Source: Aaosphaeria pasadenensis (taxonomy: Eukaryota; Ascomycota; Dothideomycetes; Pleosporales). Taken from it: a stretch of DNA of 64,000 bases. Every line of letters begins with the position of its first letter. Positions within the stretch are counted from its first letter, which is position 1. Made by a program: the position numbers and the translations under genes. The DNA lies in assembly GCA_022813625.1 (NCBI GenBank), contig JAKLMB010000009.1, forward strand, positions 806,001 through 870,000, given 5' to 3'. A model generated the notes under the pieces. The model did no database searches, was not told the DNA's origin, and saw nothing but the letters and a program-made list of their open reading frames with translations. Positions 34,405 to 46,470 of this stretch are shown one piece after another.

Positions 34405-35400
34405 TTTCGACGGAAACGGCCCGGAAAGGAAGGCTTCGAGATCTTCCATCATATGACTTGAGACAGATTTCATCAAGGTTCTATATTGCGGTTAATTTCA
34501 TAGTACTTGGCGTGCGCCTTCGACCCCGGGTTTTCACATCCTTAGTGCCTCTTCGGACCTGGCATAATGGGAAAATTGGCAGTGTCAATCTTGGAGATTC
34601 GAAGTCTATATTACTCTGTACCTGCTTCTGAGGCCATCGACTGTCGTGACGTTCGGAGACTTGGACATTGAGATTGTGATGGCTAGGAACATCGGCGCGG
34701 GAACCTAGTGGCGGGTTAAGAACTGCGGGGACCTGCACCTCGAGATGTTGAGTCTGCGATGATGCCTCCTGGATGGTAGTAGAAGTGGAGATATGTTGTA
34801 GCCTGTAGGTAAGGAGGAAGTTGGAACCCCCCAACATGAGATAAACGTTACTAGAGAGGGGAGGATGGTATAGACGCTAGTTCAAATGTAGGAGTTGAGA
34901 CAGGGAATAGCTTCCAGTAATTATCTCCTTTCTCCTTTCTCCTGTTATCTCTTGTGATGTCTACATTAGTACATACAGAGCAGAATTATTCTAGAATTAT
35001 GCAAAGATGCTGATCGCAATACCTTCGTCACCCATACTTCATCCCACACTACCAGCCTCCTCCGTCTATGTTCAAAGAGTTTCGGTGGCAATGCCGCAAT
35101 GAACAAACTGCTCATCAAGTTCATGCAGATTCATTTGATGATTGATGACTACATCATGCCTTAGTCTATGATACTTGCAGCAATATCGCTCATACTCTGA
35201 TGCAAGGTCATTGTTGCAGACGGCTCAGGCTGAACCCCCTACCCCAGAGTAATATATCCAGCCCCGCGGGTATGCAGCCAAAACACCTGCCTCTTCTGAC
35301 TTGTCTGATTAGTTCGGACTTTGAATTGGCCAACAAAGAGCGAGTTTTTGAAAGCCCATGTTGCAGGTCCCTAGTGATTGCATATATGTCATGACATTGA

Positions 35401-35410
35401 ATCACGTGAT
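35401..35410. promoter_or_regulatory. Palindromic E-box ATCACGTGAT
   Basis: Ten-base palindrome, the form bound by bHLH factors such as Cbf1 or SREBP-type regulators; about 560 bases upstream of LeuRS. A second CACGTG lies at 35782-35787. Function is unproven. Confidence 0.4.
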
Positions 35411-35848
35411 ACCGTTAATAGGACAGGATGATAGTATTGGAGAGAAGCTGGAATGGAATCCATCAGAAACTCCTGGGATTGGCGGTCCGTTGGAACCCCT
35501 CTCTTCTGTTTTTAACAGTCTAAGGCGAGATTTTCTCTAGAACAATACAAACCGGACAGAAGAGTGTTTGGGTACTTAGGTACTCCGTACTTATATTCAC
35601 TCTGACATTTAGTCTGTACCACCGTGAGATACATGGGCATCCTAAAAATTTTCCCAATGTTTTGTCGTCATTAAAGCTCACTAGTGGAACCAAAGATCAC
35701 TTATAGGACGATAATCCCAATTACTAAATAGATGGCCCTGTGTTCGTTTGACAAGAACGCGGTTTTGGAGAGATATTCTACCACGTGATCGTCTTTAGCC
35801 ACAGTTGTAACGCCACCACTGGAGTCACAAAAAAGTATTAGCGCGAAT

Positions 35849-35855
35849 TGAGTCA
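35849..35855. promoter_or_regulatory. Gcn4/CPC1-type site TGAGTCA in the LeuRS promoter
   Basis: Exact TGASTCA match, 107 bases upstream of the LeuRS ATG. Cross-pathway (general amino acid) control through CPC1/CpcA is known to raise aminoacyl-tRNA synthetase genes in fungi. A half-match, GGAGTCA, lies at 35821. Confidence 0.55.
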
Positions 35856-35961
35856 CACCCCGCGGACCCCACCAGAACGTTCATCATCTCAGTGGTGGGC
35901 AAATATTCTCATCCAAACTACAACACAAACACTTTCGCTCATTGCGCATTCAGTAGCCAAC

Positions 35962-38900
35962 ATGGCTGCTACCGCTGTTGCTATCGAGAATATCGATGGA
36001 GGCAAGGCCTCTGAGAATACCCTCAAAATCGAAAATGTAAGCATTCCCACCTACTATATCTGATTTCTGATTTGGGAAGTCCACTAATCTACCTATAGAC
36101 CGAAAAACGCGACACTCTCATTGCCGCTGAGAAGAAATACCAGAAACTATGGGCCGAATCCCATGTATTTGAGACAAATGCTCCTACTACCGCCGAAGTC
36201 CCTTTCCACTCCGTTGAGCCCGCCGCTCTTCGCGATCAACAGCCCAAGTTTATGGGAACAATGGCCTACCCTTACATGAACGGCGTTTTGCACGCGGGTC
36301 ACGCGTTCACGATTTCGAAAGTCGAGTTCTCGACAGGTTATGCTCGTATGCAGGGCAAGAGGGCGCTTTTCCCTCTAGGTTTCCATTGCACGGGTATGGC
36401 CATCAAGGCGTGCGCAGACAAGCTCGTTCGCGAGGTCGAATTGTTTGGCAAGGACTTTGAGGGCTACAAAGAGGAGGAAGAGGCTCCTGAGGAGATCCCT
36501 GCACCTACTCAATCCGAGACCAAGACCGATATGTCGAAATTCTCCTCAAAGAAGAGCAAGGCCAACGCGAAGAACCTCAAGGCCAAATACCAGTTCCAGA
36601 TCATGCTTGCGCTTGGTATTCCAAAGGATCAGATCCACCGATTCGCAGATGCATACTACTGGGTAGATGTCTTCCCTGAGCTAGGCAAGCAGCACCTTTC
36701 AAAGTTCGGTCTCCGTATCGACTGGCGAAGATCATTCGTCACCACCGATGCAAACCCATACTATGACTCCTTCGTACGATGGCAGATGAATAAGTTGAAG
36801 GAACTTGGCAAGATCAAGTTCGGAAAGAGATATACAGTATATTCGCCAAAGGATGGACAACCTTGCTTGGACCATGACCGAAGCTCTGGTGAAGGTGTTG
36901 GGGTTCAAGAATACACAGGTATCAAGCTGAAGGTTTTGGAATGGCCAGAGAAGGCTAAGAAATTGATTCCGAACTCCCTTGAGGGTGCCAATGTCTATTT
37001 CGTTGCTGCCACTTTGAGACCCGAGACAATGTACGGCCAAACTTGCTGTTTCGTGTCTCCTAAGATTAAGTATGGCATCTTCAAGGCTACCGAAGGAGAA
37101 TACCTATTCCTTTCCGACCGCTCTGCTCGCAACTTGGGATTCCAAGGCCTCTTCCCTGGCTGGGGTCCTCTTGAAAAGGTCGCCGAGATCCTCGGATCGG
37201 AAGTTATTGGCACGGTCATCAACGCACCTTTGTCCGTGCACAAGACTGTCCGCATTCTTCCCATGGAGACTGTGAAGGCAACCAAAGGAACAGGTGTTGT
37301 TACCTCAGTTCCTTCCGACAGCCCAGATGATTACGCAACAGTGACGGACCTTGCCAAGAAGGCGGACTACTATGGCATCGAGAAGAGTTGGGCAGAGCTT
37401 GAGATCATACCCATCATCAGCACACCCAAGTATGGCGACCTCGTGGCTCCTACTCTCGTGCAAAAGCTGAAGATCAACTCGCCTAAGGATGCCAAACTTC
37501 CCGAGGCTAAGGAGGAGGCGTACAAGGAGGGTTTCTACCATGGTACGATGATGGTCGGTGAGCACAAGGGTCGCCCCGTCTCTGAGGCGAAGGAGCTGGT
37601 CAGAGAGAGCTTGATCGCTTCTGGTGATGCTTTCGCTTATGCTGAGCCTGATGGTCAGGTCATCAGCAGATCCGGCGACGAGTGCGTGGCCGCCCATCTC
37701 GATCAGTGGTATCTCAACTACGGCCCTACCGAAAAGGGTGGAGACGGAGAATGGTGCAACCAGGTTCTTGGCCATCTCAAGGATGGACTCAACACATTCT
37801 CACAGGAGGCCAAAAACCAGTTTGAGCAGACCCTCGGCTGGCTTAGTCAATGGGCATGCGCCCGTTCTTACGGCTTGGGCTCGAAGCTTCCTTGGGATCC
37901 CAAATTCCTTGTTGAGTCTCTCAGTGACAGTACTATCTACCCTGCTTACTATACCATCGCACACTATCTACACAATGATCTCTTCGGAAAGGAGCGCGGT
38001 CTTGGAAATGTTGGACCAGACCAAATGACTGATGAGGTTTGGGACTACGTCTTCGCCAGGAAGTCTGAGGTCAAGACCGACATCAGCAAAGAAACTTTGG
38101 AATCCATGCGCCGCGAGTTCGAGTACTTCTATCCCCTTGACCTCCGTGTCTCTGGTAAGGATCTGATTCAGAACCATCTTACCTTCTTCCTTTACATCCA
38201 CGTGGCCCTTTTCCCCAAGGAATTCTGGCCTCGTGGTGTTCGCCCCAACGGACATCTGCTCCTGAACGGCGAGAAGATGAGCAAGAGTACTGGTAACTTC
38301 TTGACTCTGAGCGAAGCCATCGACAAGTTTGGTGCCGATGCTACCAGACTGGCGATTTCTGACGCTGGAGATGCCATCGAAGATGCCAACTTCGAGGAGA
38401 GCGTCGCAAACAGCACTATTCTTAAGCTCTTCGAGTTGAGGAAATGGTGTGAGGATATGATTACTGATATCCAGCCTGTGGAGACCGTTGAGCAATTCAG
38501 GGCAGCACGCGACGAGAAGCGGGTCAAGAACATTGATACCATCCAGAGGACTGGAGAGCTCGGCTTCTGGGATCGCCTCTTCGCAAACGAGATGGCTGCT
38601 CTCGTCCATGAGACCAAGGAACACTATGATGGGTAAGCTAGTATTGGATGTGTCTATATATATATGCTAACAATCCTGCAGTATGCTGTACAAGAACGCC
38701 ACCAAGTCAGGATTCTACGATTTCACTTCAGCCAGAGACTTCTACCGTGAGGTCACTAAGGCCGCAGGAATCGGACTTCATCGCGACCTCGTTCGCCAGT
38801 ACGTCGAGCTCCAAGCGCTCCTGATCACGCCGCTCGCACCTCACTGGGCAGAGTACATCTGGCTCGAGGTTCTCAAGAAGCCCGAGACCATCCAGAAGGC

Positions 38901-39456
38901 TCTGTGGCCCACGGTCCCCGCTGTCGATGCCGGCCTCAGTGCCGCACGAACCTACGTTCGCGCCACTATGTCTGGTATCACCTCCGCTGAGGCCAACCAG
39001 CTCAAGAAGCTGGCCAAGGGCAAGACCGCCACATACGATCCCAACGCCGACAAGGTCATCACCATCTACTACGCAAAGTCATTCCCAGCCTGGCAGGACA
39101 ACTACATGAAGATCATCCAGGAGGCCTTTGAGAAGCTCGGCGTCGTGGAGGTCAAGGAAGTCAGCAAGAGTGTCGACAAGAAGGACATGAAACGTGCCAT
39201 GCCCTTCATCCAAGGTGTCAAGAAGCGCCTCGAAGGCGGTGAGCCCAGCTCTGAGGTCTTCGACCGCAAGCTGCCGTTCGACGAGGCTGCAGTACTCGCA
39301 GAAATGGTCCCCGCCATCAAGCAGACCGTCAGGAAGTGCGGTGAGGTCGCCATCGTCGCGGTGGAGCCTGGTCAGAACGCCGAGGGTCTGCCACCTTCCG
39401 CTGAGAGTGCTGTCCCCGGCAACCCAGCATTCTATTTCCAGAACTCAAAGGCATAA
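35962..39456 (+). CDS. Leucyl-tRNA synthetase, cytosolic
   Basis: Charges tRNA-Leu for cytosolic translation. Three exons, 35962-36036, 36099-38632 and 38682-39456, giving 1127 residues, a normal length for the eukaryotic/archaeal-type enzyme. Class I signatures: PYMNGVLHAGHAFTISK (HIGH-equivalent HAGH) and NGEKMSKSTGNF (KMSKS). Between them is the CP1 editing domain with RPETMYGQTCCFV and GTGVVTSVPSDSPDDY. Then come WLSQWACARSYGLG and DPKFLVESLSDSTIYPAYYT. The C-terminal anticodon-binding and tail regions follow. No mitochondrial presequence is visible. The start ATG has a CAACATGG context and a 75-nt first exon, a common pattern in fungal housekeeping genes. Confidence 0.96.
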
Positions 39457-39866
39457 ACGTAGGTGGGGGTTTGGATCATTTCTTTCCGGCGCTGATAGGC
39501 TTAAAAGACCCAAGGGGGACAATTGGGTATGTTTGGTTTACATTCCATGAAGGTCAATGATACTTCTGATGTCTGAAGACGTGGATGACAGACGTTTTCT
39601 CTGACTGGACCATTCTACGACATCTTACAAAAAGAAACACGTTGCACAATGCATGTAGGTAGTATTCTCCAAGAACGGTTCAGATATACTCGCATGACTC
39701 GCTGTAGCACTACGATAGAATAGCAAAAGACCACAGTTCAATTATATTGAAGCGCCTCACCTAGTATTCACGTGGATGATCATCTTAACAGTTCAGGTCT
39801 GTAGTCTAACGGCATATTCATCTCTAGCGATCGAAAAGAAACTTCATTGAGGAGCAAACCGCCCAT
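39457..39866. other. Convergent 3' region between LeuRS and the flavoprotein gene
   Basis: Short non-coding spacer; nothing else recognised. Confidence 0.5.
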
Positions 39867-41880
39867 CTACGAAACCTTCTTACACAACCTCGACCCCCAC
39901 TCAATGCTCTCCCAATCCTCGGTCCCAGGCGTCGTCCGCGCATAAAACACGCCCTCGGGATCCCACTTCTTCTTCAACTCCAGCAGGCGCGGATAATTGC
40001 TTCCCCAGTACGCTTGCTGCCAGTTCGGCTCCTCGAGGTCGCCCTCGTTGACGTATGCAGCGCCATTGGGCGACGCGTCGCGGAGCGCCTTGTCGACGAC
40101 GTTCGTGAGGCGGTTCTGCGCCGCGGCTTTGGCGGACAGGGACGCGGCGCCATCGACGGAGACCATGGTGATGCTGAAGGAGGAGGCGTTGCGCCAGGAG
40201 GGGTGGATCGCGTTGTCGACTTTTGGGAGGGCGTAGCCGGGGCCTGGGGTTGTTAATCAATTGTCAACTCATCGGATCCGAACGTCACTTATGATAGCGA
40301 ATTGAGTGGAAAGGGAAGTAAGGGAGAGACAGCGTACCAACGATATGCCCAATAATAGCCGTAAACCCGCCTCCCGCCCCGCCAGCCCCAACGGCAGTCT
40401 TATACCCCTTAACGATATCATCGCCCCTCGTCCTAATATCCTCCTTCGTGAACAACCTGCCGCCCACCAAGCCACTGAACCCTGCGCTCTCGTCCTGGAA
40501 CATCGCAGTGTACAAGTCGAAAAATGTCGGGAACTCCCTAGTCGAAGTGGTGTACTGCACGCCCGCGGTCTTGAGCCCGTCGAACAGCGGCTTGAGGACC
40601 GTCTCGATGCGAGTCTTCGTCATGTTGGGGCCGACGAAGGGCTGCACGTTGAGCGAGTTGGAGGAGAGTTCGTAGTAGACGAACATGCCGTTCTCGACGT
40701 AGAGGTTGGCGAGGTTGTGGAAGACGGTCACGCCTTTCCAGAAGAGGTCGCCTGTCGAGCGGATTGAGAGCGTGACGCCCGCGGAGGGAACTTCGGGGAA
40801 GGTTTTCACGGTTAGGGAGACGATGGCGGCGAAGGTTGAGGGGCCGCCGCCTTTGAGGGCCCAGAAGAGGTCTGGGTTGGTGGTTGAGGAGGCGGTTGTT
40901 AGGGTGCCGTTGGCGAGGACGATGTCGAAGGAGAGGACGTGGTCGGCGGCTGGAAGGATGGTTAGTATTGTCGTCTTTGAAGCGTCTTCACAAATGAGGG
41001 ATTGGGTATGGAGGGAATTCGAACTCACCCATCCCATAGAAACTAGCCATGGGACCATGGCCTCCGCCTTGGATGTATCCACCTGCAAACCCCACGGTAG
41101 GACACTCTCCACCGACCACTACAACCTTGGGACTCTGCTGGTTAGCAAGCTTATACAATTCCCTCCCCTGAATCCCCGCCCCGACCGTGACGGCACCGCC
41201 TTTCCATTCCTGATCGCCAGGACCAGTATAACTGCTAACAAACTTGACATCCTTGAACGAGTGCGTGTTGATCGCGAGACTCCCGTAGCCCGTAGATCGA
41301 CCCATGAAGTCGTGGCCCGTGTTTCGTATCAGGAGACGGAGGTTGTTGGTGCGGGCGAAGTCGACGCCGGCTTTGATGTGTGCAGCGGTTTTGGCCATGA
41401 TGACGAACTCTGGGAGGTGGCCTAGTGTGCATTGCTGGGCGTTGTTGCGGTTAGTGGTCGGGTTGCAGGTGTGATTTGTCCAGAATGTCCACATGTTTGT
41501 GATTTGTTGCTCTGCACTGTAGAAGTGGTCAGGACGGGTCGAGTGGGTCACAGAAGGAAGAATTGAGGTTATACGCACTGCCAATCCTCCCTGCTCCATC
41601 CGGAATTCGCAGCCTGGCACTGCTGCTGATTGTATGTGTTCTTCCCATCGAATGTATTATAACATGTTGCACCTGGCGGTACGACTTTGAACAAATTTCC
41701 ATTGACTGTGGTATTCAATTCATTCCAGGAAGCAGTAGCCGGCCAGCATGCGTCAGTTTTATAGCATTTACAGCGATATTGCCGGCCATTCCAGGTTGCG
41801 AGGGGAGCTTTATCTTGTGCCTCAATTGGCGTGGAAAAGAGGAAGGAAAGTAGGAACGGTAGGATGTATAGGGATAGCAT
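39867..41880 (-). CDS. Secreted FAD-dependent oxidase, berberine-bridge-enzyme (BBE) type
   Basis: Four exons: 41880-41579, 41516-41029, 40949-40338 and 40243-39867 (introns 62, 79, 94 nt), giving 592 residues. Signal peptide MLSLYILPFLLSFLFSTPIEA. FAD-binding PCMH domain with IRNTGHDFMGRS, whose His is the usual 8-alpha-histidyl FAD attachment, and GGECPTVGFAGGYIQGGGHG, whose Cys is the usual second covalent link, so FAD is probably bicovalent. The BBE domain near the C-terminus reads NEGDLEEPNWQQAYWGSNYP and KWDPEGVFYARTT. Such enzymes oxidise sugars, oligosaccharides or secondary metabolites; the substrate is not predictable. Several Cys and N-glycosylation sequons before the FAD domain (CKCYKTDACW) fit extracellular location. 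No biosynthetic cluster surrounds it. Confidence 0.92.
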
Positions 41881-42877
41881 GACGGAGGGACGGAAGGGTG
41901 AGATATGACGAGACAGTAGACAATTGCAGGAGTAAACACGATCATGAATAGGACTGATTCATTCCTATATACGATATTCTCTTGAGTATTCGGAATCACT
42001 TACGAATGCCATGGCCTACCCACCGGGTTATCACAAGTTGACTTTACAATATGTAAATGGTCCCCTTCCGGCTACAACGAAGTAAACGAACCGGGTCGAG
42101 GCAAGCATTTACCCGACTCCAGAGTACGTGCCGAGCTTGGTATACCCCGGATTAGAGACACTTATAGCGACCCAAGCATGATCAAGCTTTAACGTTATTG
42201 TGAAGGTGGTGCTTGGCGTGCTTTAAAGAGTTGGAGAAGTGGCTCGTTTTTGTGTCCATCCATCGGGGCGATAGTGCCGAAGGATAAGTACCGATTCTGG
42301 ACTGGGACAAAGATAGTAAGTGGTCATATTTGTACGGTAGACAAGCCCGTAACTATATTTCAAAGACTCAGGGTGGCTTGTTTGGATGTATGGGGTGGTA
42401 CTTTCGTACAGCGATATCATGACTTCCTTCATCCCCTGCAAGCAGAAAAATGAAGACCACACTACTACAGCGCCTTATGAAAACTCCCCATGTCAGGGAC
42501 GGGGATCATGCAAGGTAGGAACCCTGCATTGTTATTCTCTGGTTCCGACAAGCCAATCCGGGTTGACGAACTGCACGTACACAATGCTCATGAGGGAACG
42601 GCGCAAAAAGAATGAGAGGAAAAGTTAAGATGATGGTATCATAACATGCAGGTTTGGATATTGTAACCTACACTTCCTGTGGTATTTCATATCATGATTG
42701 ACAGGGTCTGGATACGACTTGGAATCTTTTCTGCTCCGTGTCGCAAACTTACGCTTCTGCCTGCTTCACAATTTGGACTATTTTTCCCCGGAAGAGATTT
42801 TCCCTCTAAATGATGCCTGAGCGCCTCGCTAAAATAGAAAACATTTGTCGATCCCGTACCGAGCATCCTCGTTGCAT
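41881..42877. other. Intergenic region between the flavoprotein and PRPP synthetase genes
   Basis: 1.0 kb containing the flavoprotein promoter and the 3' end of the PRPP synthetase transcript; no gene seen. Confidence 0.5.
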
Positions 42878-44945
42878 CTAGTCGTAATGCATGAAGAGCT
42901 GCGAAATGCTCTCTCCGTGGTGATTGCGACGGATGGCCTCGGCAAGGAGGTTATCAACGCCAATGACGACCAGCTTATCACCAGCCTGCGCTAGCTTATG
43001 GGGAGGGATTGGGAAAGCGTTGGTGACCACGATCTTCTCGATGCATGCACAATTGACCATCTCTTCGAGGCAATCACCACCGAAGAGTCCGTGGGTAGCC
43101 ATGCAGTACACTTTGGTGGCACCACCACGCTTAACAACGGTTTCAGCAGCAGCAATCCAGGATGCGGATTTGTCAATCATGTCGTCAACAATAAAGACTG
43201 GCCTGTCCTTAACATTGCCAACCAGTGTGACCATAGTCTCCAATTCTGGGTTCTTCAAATCTTCCTCTTCGTCCTCGGATGAAGCAGCGGCATCATAGGT
43301 ACCACCAAGCGCATGAGCATGCTCACTAGTTCCAGTACGGCGAAGTGACGATGCAGTGGAGACGAAAGACGACAGCATGTGCTCGGGAACCTGAACGTCC
43401 TCGTCATCGTCGTGATCCGATGGTGGGCGATTGCGCCAGGTAGAATTGGACACGGCGGACATGGCGGGCGATGGGTGATCTTCGTCGACAATGTGACCTT
43501 GTACGAGACGGCCATGGATAACATCTCGAGCACGCTATTACAATTAGAAGGGATTTTGATAAAGACAAGGAACACTTGACATACCTCATCCGTGTACTCA
43601 TCCTCACTATAATCCTTATCATCAGCAGCAGCCTCGCCAGCTTCCCCCTCTGCCGGAGCCGCCTCTCGTATTTTGTCTAGCGGAACCTCGGGTTCAGTGA
43701 CAGAAGTCACCCTAACTGACTTGACGAGTGGACTACCGAGAGTCTCGCCCGTTCCATTCGCCCGGCGCTGAAGAGGATTCGAAGGAGCACGGGTCCTCAA
43801 GGTCGGCTTTCCAACCTCAGCTTTCGGATTGTACGCATGTGAAATGGTGCTGATCGGTGTGATGTGTGTATCGGCATCGAGGGCAGCCTCGACAAGGCCA
43901 GGGGTCTCGTAGGTGCCGTCAAGCCTCAACTGCTCGAACATAGCGCTCTCGTTCCACACTGAGGTGGCCACCCTGCGGCGATCGGTGGTCACGATACCGA
44001 AGCTAAGCTTCAGTGCATCTGCCAAGGATGTGACTCGCTTTGTACCACCGGGGTTCTTGCTGACAGCGACAGCCTCCTTCCAGTTGGGAACGTTGACGCG
44101 GATCCAGCGAGCGAGGAGAGGCTCAGCAATCAGGTTATCAACTGGACACTTGAAGAACCCTTGCATTTGTGTAGCGTGGAGGTCGATGGTTATGACGTGG
44201 TTGACACCGGCGATGTGCAGGAGATTGGCGACCATCCGGGCGGTGATGGCACCTCGGTGGGACTTCTTCTTCGATTGCCGCGAGTACGGAAAGTAGGGCA
44301 TGACAGCTGTGATTGATTTTGCGGAGCCGCCTTTGCAGGCGGACACCATGATCAAGAGCTCCATGACGGCATCGTTGATTCTAGGAAGGGTTAGAACGGT
44401 TCAGGCGAGATGAGTAGGTGAACATACTTCTCGCTTCCGCTTTGAAGAATAAAGACGTCCTTGTCGCGGATCGAGGTGTCTATACTGTGTAAGTATGGAA
44501 GGAAATTCCCAGATACTCCGGCAAAGTCCAGTAGCATAAAAAAGTCCATGACCCCACCAACAGCAGACCCAAGCAAGCAGCAGGGGAACAGGCAAAAGCA
44601 CCCGTCAAGCTTGTAAGAGACCAAAGGAACCCATTACATGTATCCAAACACCAAGAGGCAGGGGCCAGACTTACGAATGCTAACGCTCGTCTCGCCATTC
44701 GCAAATTTCCCCAGACTTGCCTCGCCCTTCCGGCTCCCCAGGCGGTCACAGATACCGTCGACCAAGGCCGGGTGCGAGCTACCGCTGAAGACAATTGCTC
44801 CCCTCATGATAGGCGGACCGAGTATCGGGTAGTCGATGTCTAGGTCAACGTATGGTGAGACTGGAGAAATATTGTGAGAAGGTTCGTGATGTTGACGAAG
44901 CTGTCGAAAATTTGGAGGAGATGGGGGAGGTCGCGTTTGTGACAT
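42878..44945 (-). CDS. Ribose-phosphate pyrophosphokinase (PRPP synthetase) with a long internal insertion
   Basis: Makes PRPP from ribose-5-phosphate and ATP for purine, pyrimidine, His and Trp synthesis. Four exons: 44945-44675, 44479-44428, 44380-43585 and 43534-42878, giving 591 residues. Seen: GAIVFSGSSHPALVDGICDR, KFANGETSVSI, DKDVFILQSGS, MPYFPYSRQSKKKSHRGAIT, HVITIDLHATQMQGFF, then FIVDDMIDKSAS (PRPP-binding loop). Human-type enzymes are about 318 residues. The excess is a polar, acidic, probably disordered insertion of about 200 residues between the third and fourth quarter, comparable to the non-homologous region of yeast Prs1/Prs5. Such subunits act in hetero-oligomers and link to cell-wall-integrity signalling in yeast. 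Intron 1 is 195 nt, the longest in the window, and uses TATAG five bases after a stronger CACAG. Confidence 0.9.
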
Positions 44946-45806
44946 TGTGATTGGCCAATCGGTGCGTCGGTGATAAGATAATGAAGCGCTATCACCAAAG
45001 AAGTCTAGAGAGGTCCATCAGCCAATCAGATCCATGGATGGTCAAGGAGGGGGAGAATGCAGTTCATAAAGTTGGGAAAATAGAAGGACAAGGGAGAGAC
45101 TGACTTGCAAGGGGAAGATGACATAGCACATGCAACCAAAAGATCAAGGAAAGAGATCATGCAGTGCGTCAGAGGACGGAAACTTAGAAGAAATATAAGA
45201 AGATGACGATCAAGGATAGTATATATATACTCGTGCTTCTACCATGGCAGGCAAGACAAGCTGATGGCGGCTACGGCCAAGCATGTGCCAACGACAGCTG
45301 TCTCAGCGGCAGCACCGATTACTGTTCGCTCGTATATCCGAATCTTGTATGCTGCAGCTCGCAGCACGATAGCATAATACAATAAGAGTACAATGCGACT
45401 ATGCCGGGTCGGGTCTATTCTCTCCTTGTTGCATTGACCTCTACACTACTGCTGATGGTGGAAGGCATAGTTTGAGTCACAGCACGACGATGATTAGCGC
45501 ATGTATAGTTTAGCTATGTATATATATGTGCGTGCATAGGTACATAAGCCTACTCCAAGACTTGATACTATATCTTCGAGAACCTATTGCTCCAGCTCTG
45601 TAGGTCACTCCTTACAAACGGTATGCGCTGTCCCACCACTGTCCCCTGCCCATCTCCAAGCTGCGGCGAAGAAGAAGCTCCCCGGGGAACGAACGAATTG
45701 GAATCTTCCCCTCACAATTGGCTTGGCCTTACTTCCTCAGGAACCGCTCACGCGACACCAGCAACGCGCAGCCATCCTGCATATTCGTTTTCTCCCACAG
45801 CCTATC
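44946..45806. other. Divergent promoter region of PRPP synthetase and the GNAT gene
   Basis: 0.86 kb. TGAGTCA (Gcn4/CPC1-type) lies at 45473-45479, roughly midway. A short Cys-rich reading frame at 45203-45385 is treated as a low-confidence observation only. Confidence 0.45.
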
Positions 45807-46470
45807 ATGCACTCTGGCATGCCCACGATGCCCATCCAGCTCCGCCCGTGCTCCCACGATGACATGCCAGCAATCGCTGCGATCATGAAGCACTACGTTC
45901 TCAACACCGTCATCACTCTCGCTTTCGACCCTCCCTCAGTAGAAGAGCTAGAGACGAAATGGAAAAAGACTGTTGAAGCCGGCTATCCATACGTCATAGC
46001 CTTCGAAGATGTGGAAGGCGTGCAGCAAGTTGTAGGCTTTGGTTGTGCAAATGGCTATCGAGGCGACAGGAGGGGATACCGGCACACTGCCGAGCTGTCA
46101 CTGTTTTGCCATCACGAATATACTGGCCGAGGCATCGGGCCGCTACTACTGAATAAACTCATACAGATACTCAAAGCGCCGATGCACTTCCCCAACTTCG
46201 TCCCCGATCCGAGAGGGGAAGATGACAGAACTAGGATGCTGATTGCTTGCATGAGCCACGACAATTCCAGCTGGGGCGCTGGCTTTGGGCTTCGAGATTT
46301 TTACATCAAGCATGGATTCGAGGAGGTTGCCCATCTGAAGAAGGTTGGCCGCAAGTTCGACCGCTGGTAAGTGGAGAAAGGAGAAGAGCAAGGTCGTGTA
46401 ACCCAAAGAAGACGTGTCTCATTATTACTGCAGGATTGATACGCGATATCTGCAACTCGATCTCTGGTAA
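45807..46470 (+). CDS. GNAT acetyltransferase, phosphinothricin-acetyltransferase-like
   Basis: Two exons, 45807-46366 and 46434-46470 (67-nt intron), giving 198 residues. The last exon is needed: without it the protein stops at KFDRW; after splicing it ends GRKFDRWIDTRYLQLDLW, matching the usual end of this subfamily (GxKxxRWxD...). Seen: IQLRPCSHDDMPAIAAIMKH at the N-terminus, ELSLFCHHEYTGRGIGPLLL with the acetyl-CoA-binding R-G-x-G loop, MLIACMSHDNSSWG, FYIKHGFEEVAHLKKVGRKF. Family members acetylate amino groups of amino-acid-like compounds. The substrate is unknown. The first ATG in frame is 45807; two later Met (MPTMPIQLR) are also possible starts. Confidence 0.85.

Larger units (their letters stand above)
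34078..35961. other. Divergent promoter region of GH7 and leucyl-tRNA synthetase
   Basis: 1.9 kb without a gene. It holds a TATA box and an inverted repeat on the GH7 side, and E-boxes plus a TGAGTCA site on the LeuRS side, each listed separately. Confidence 0.6.
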
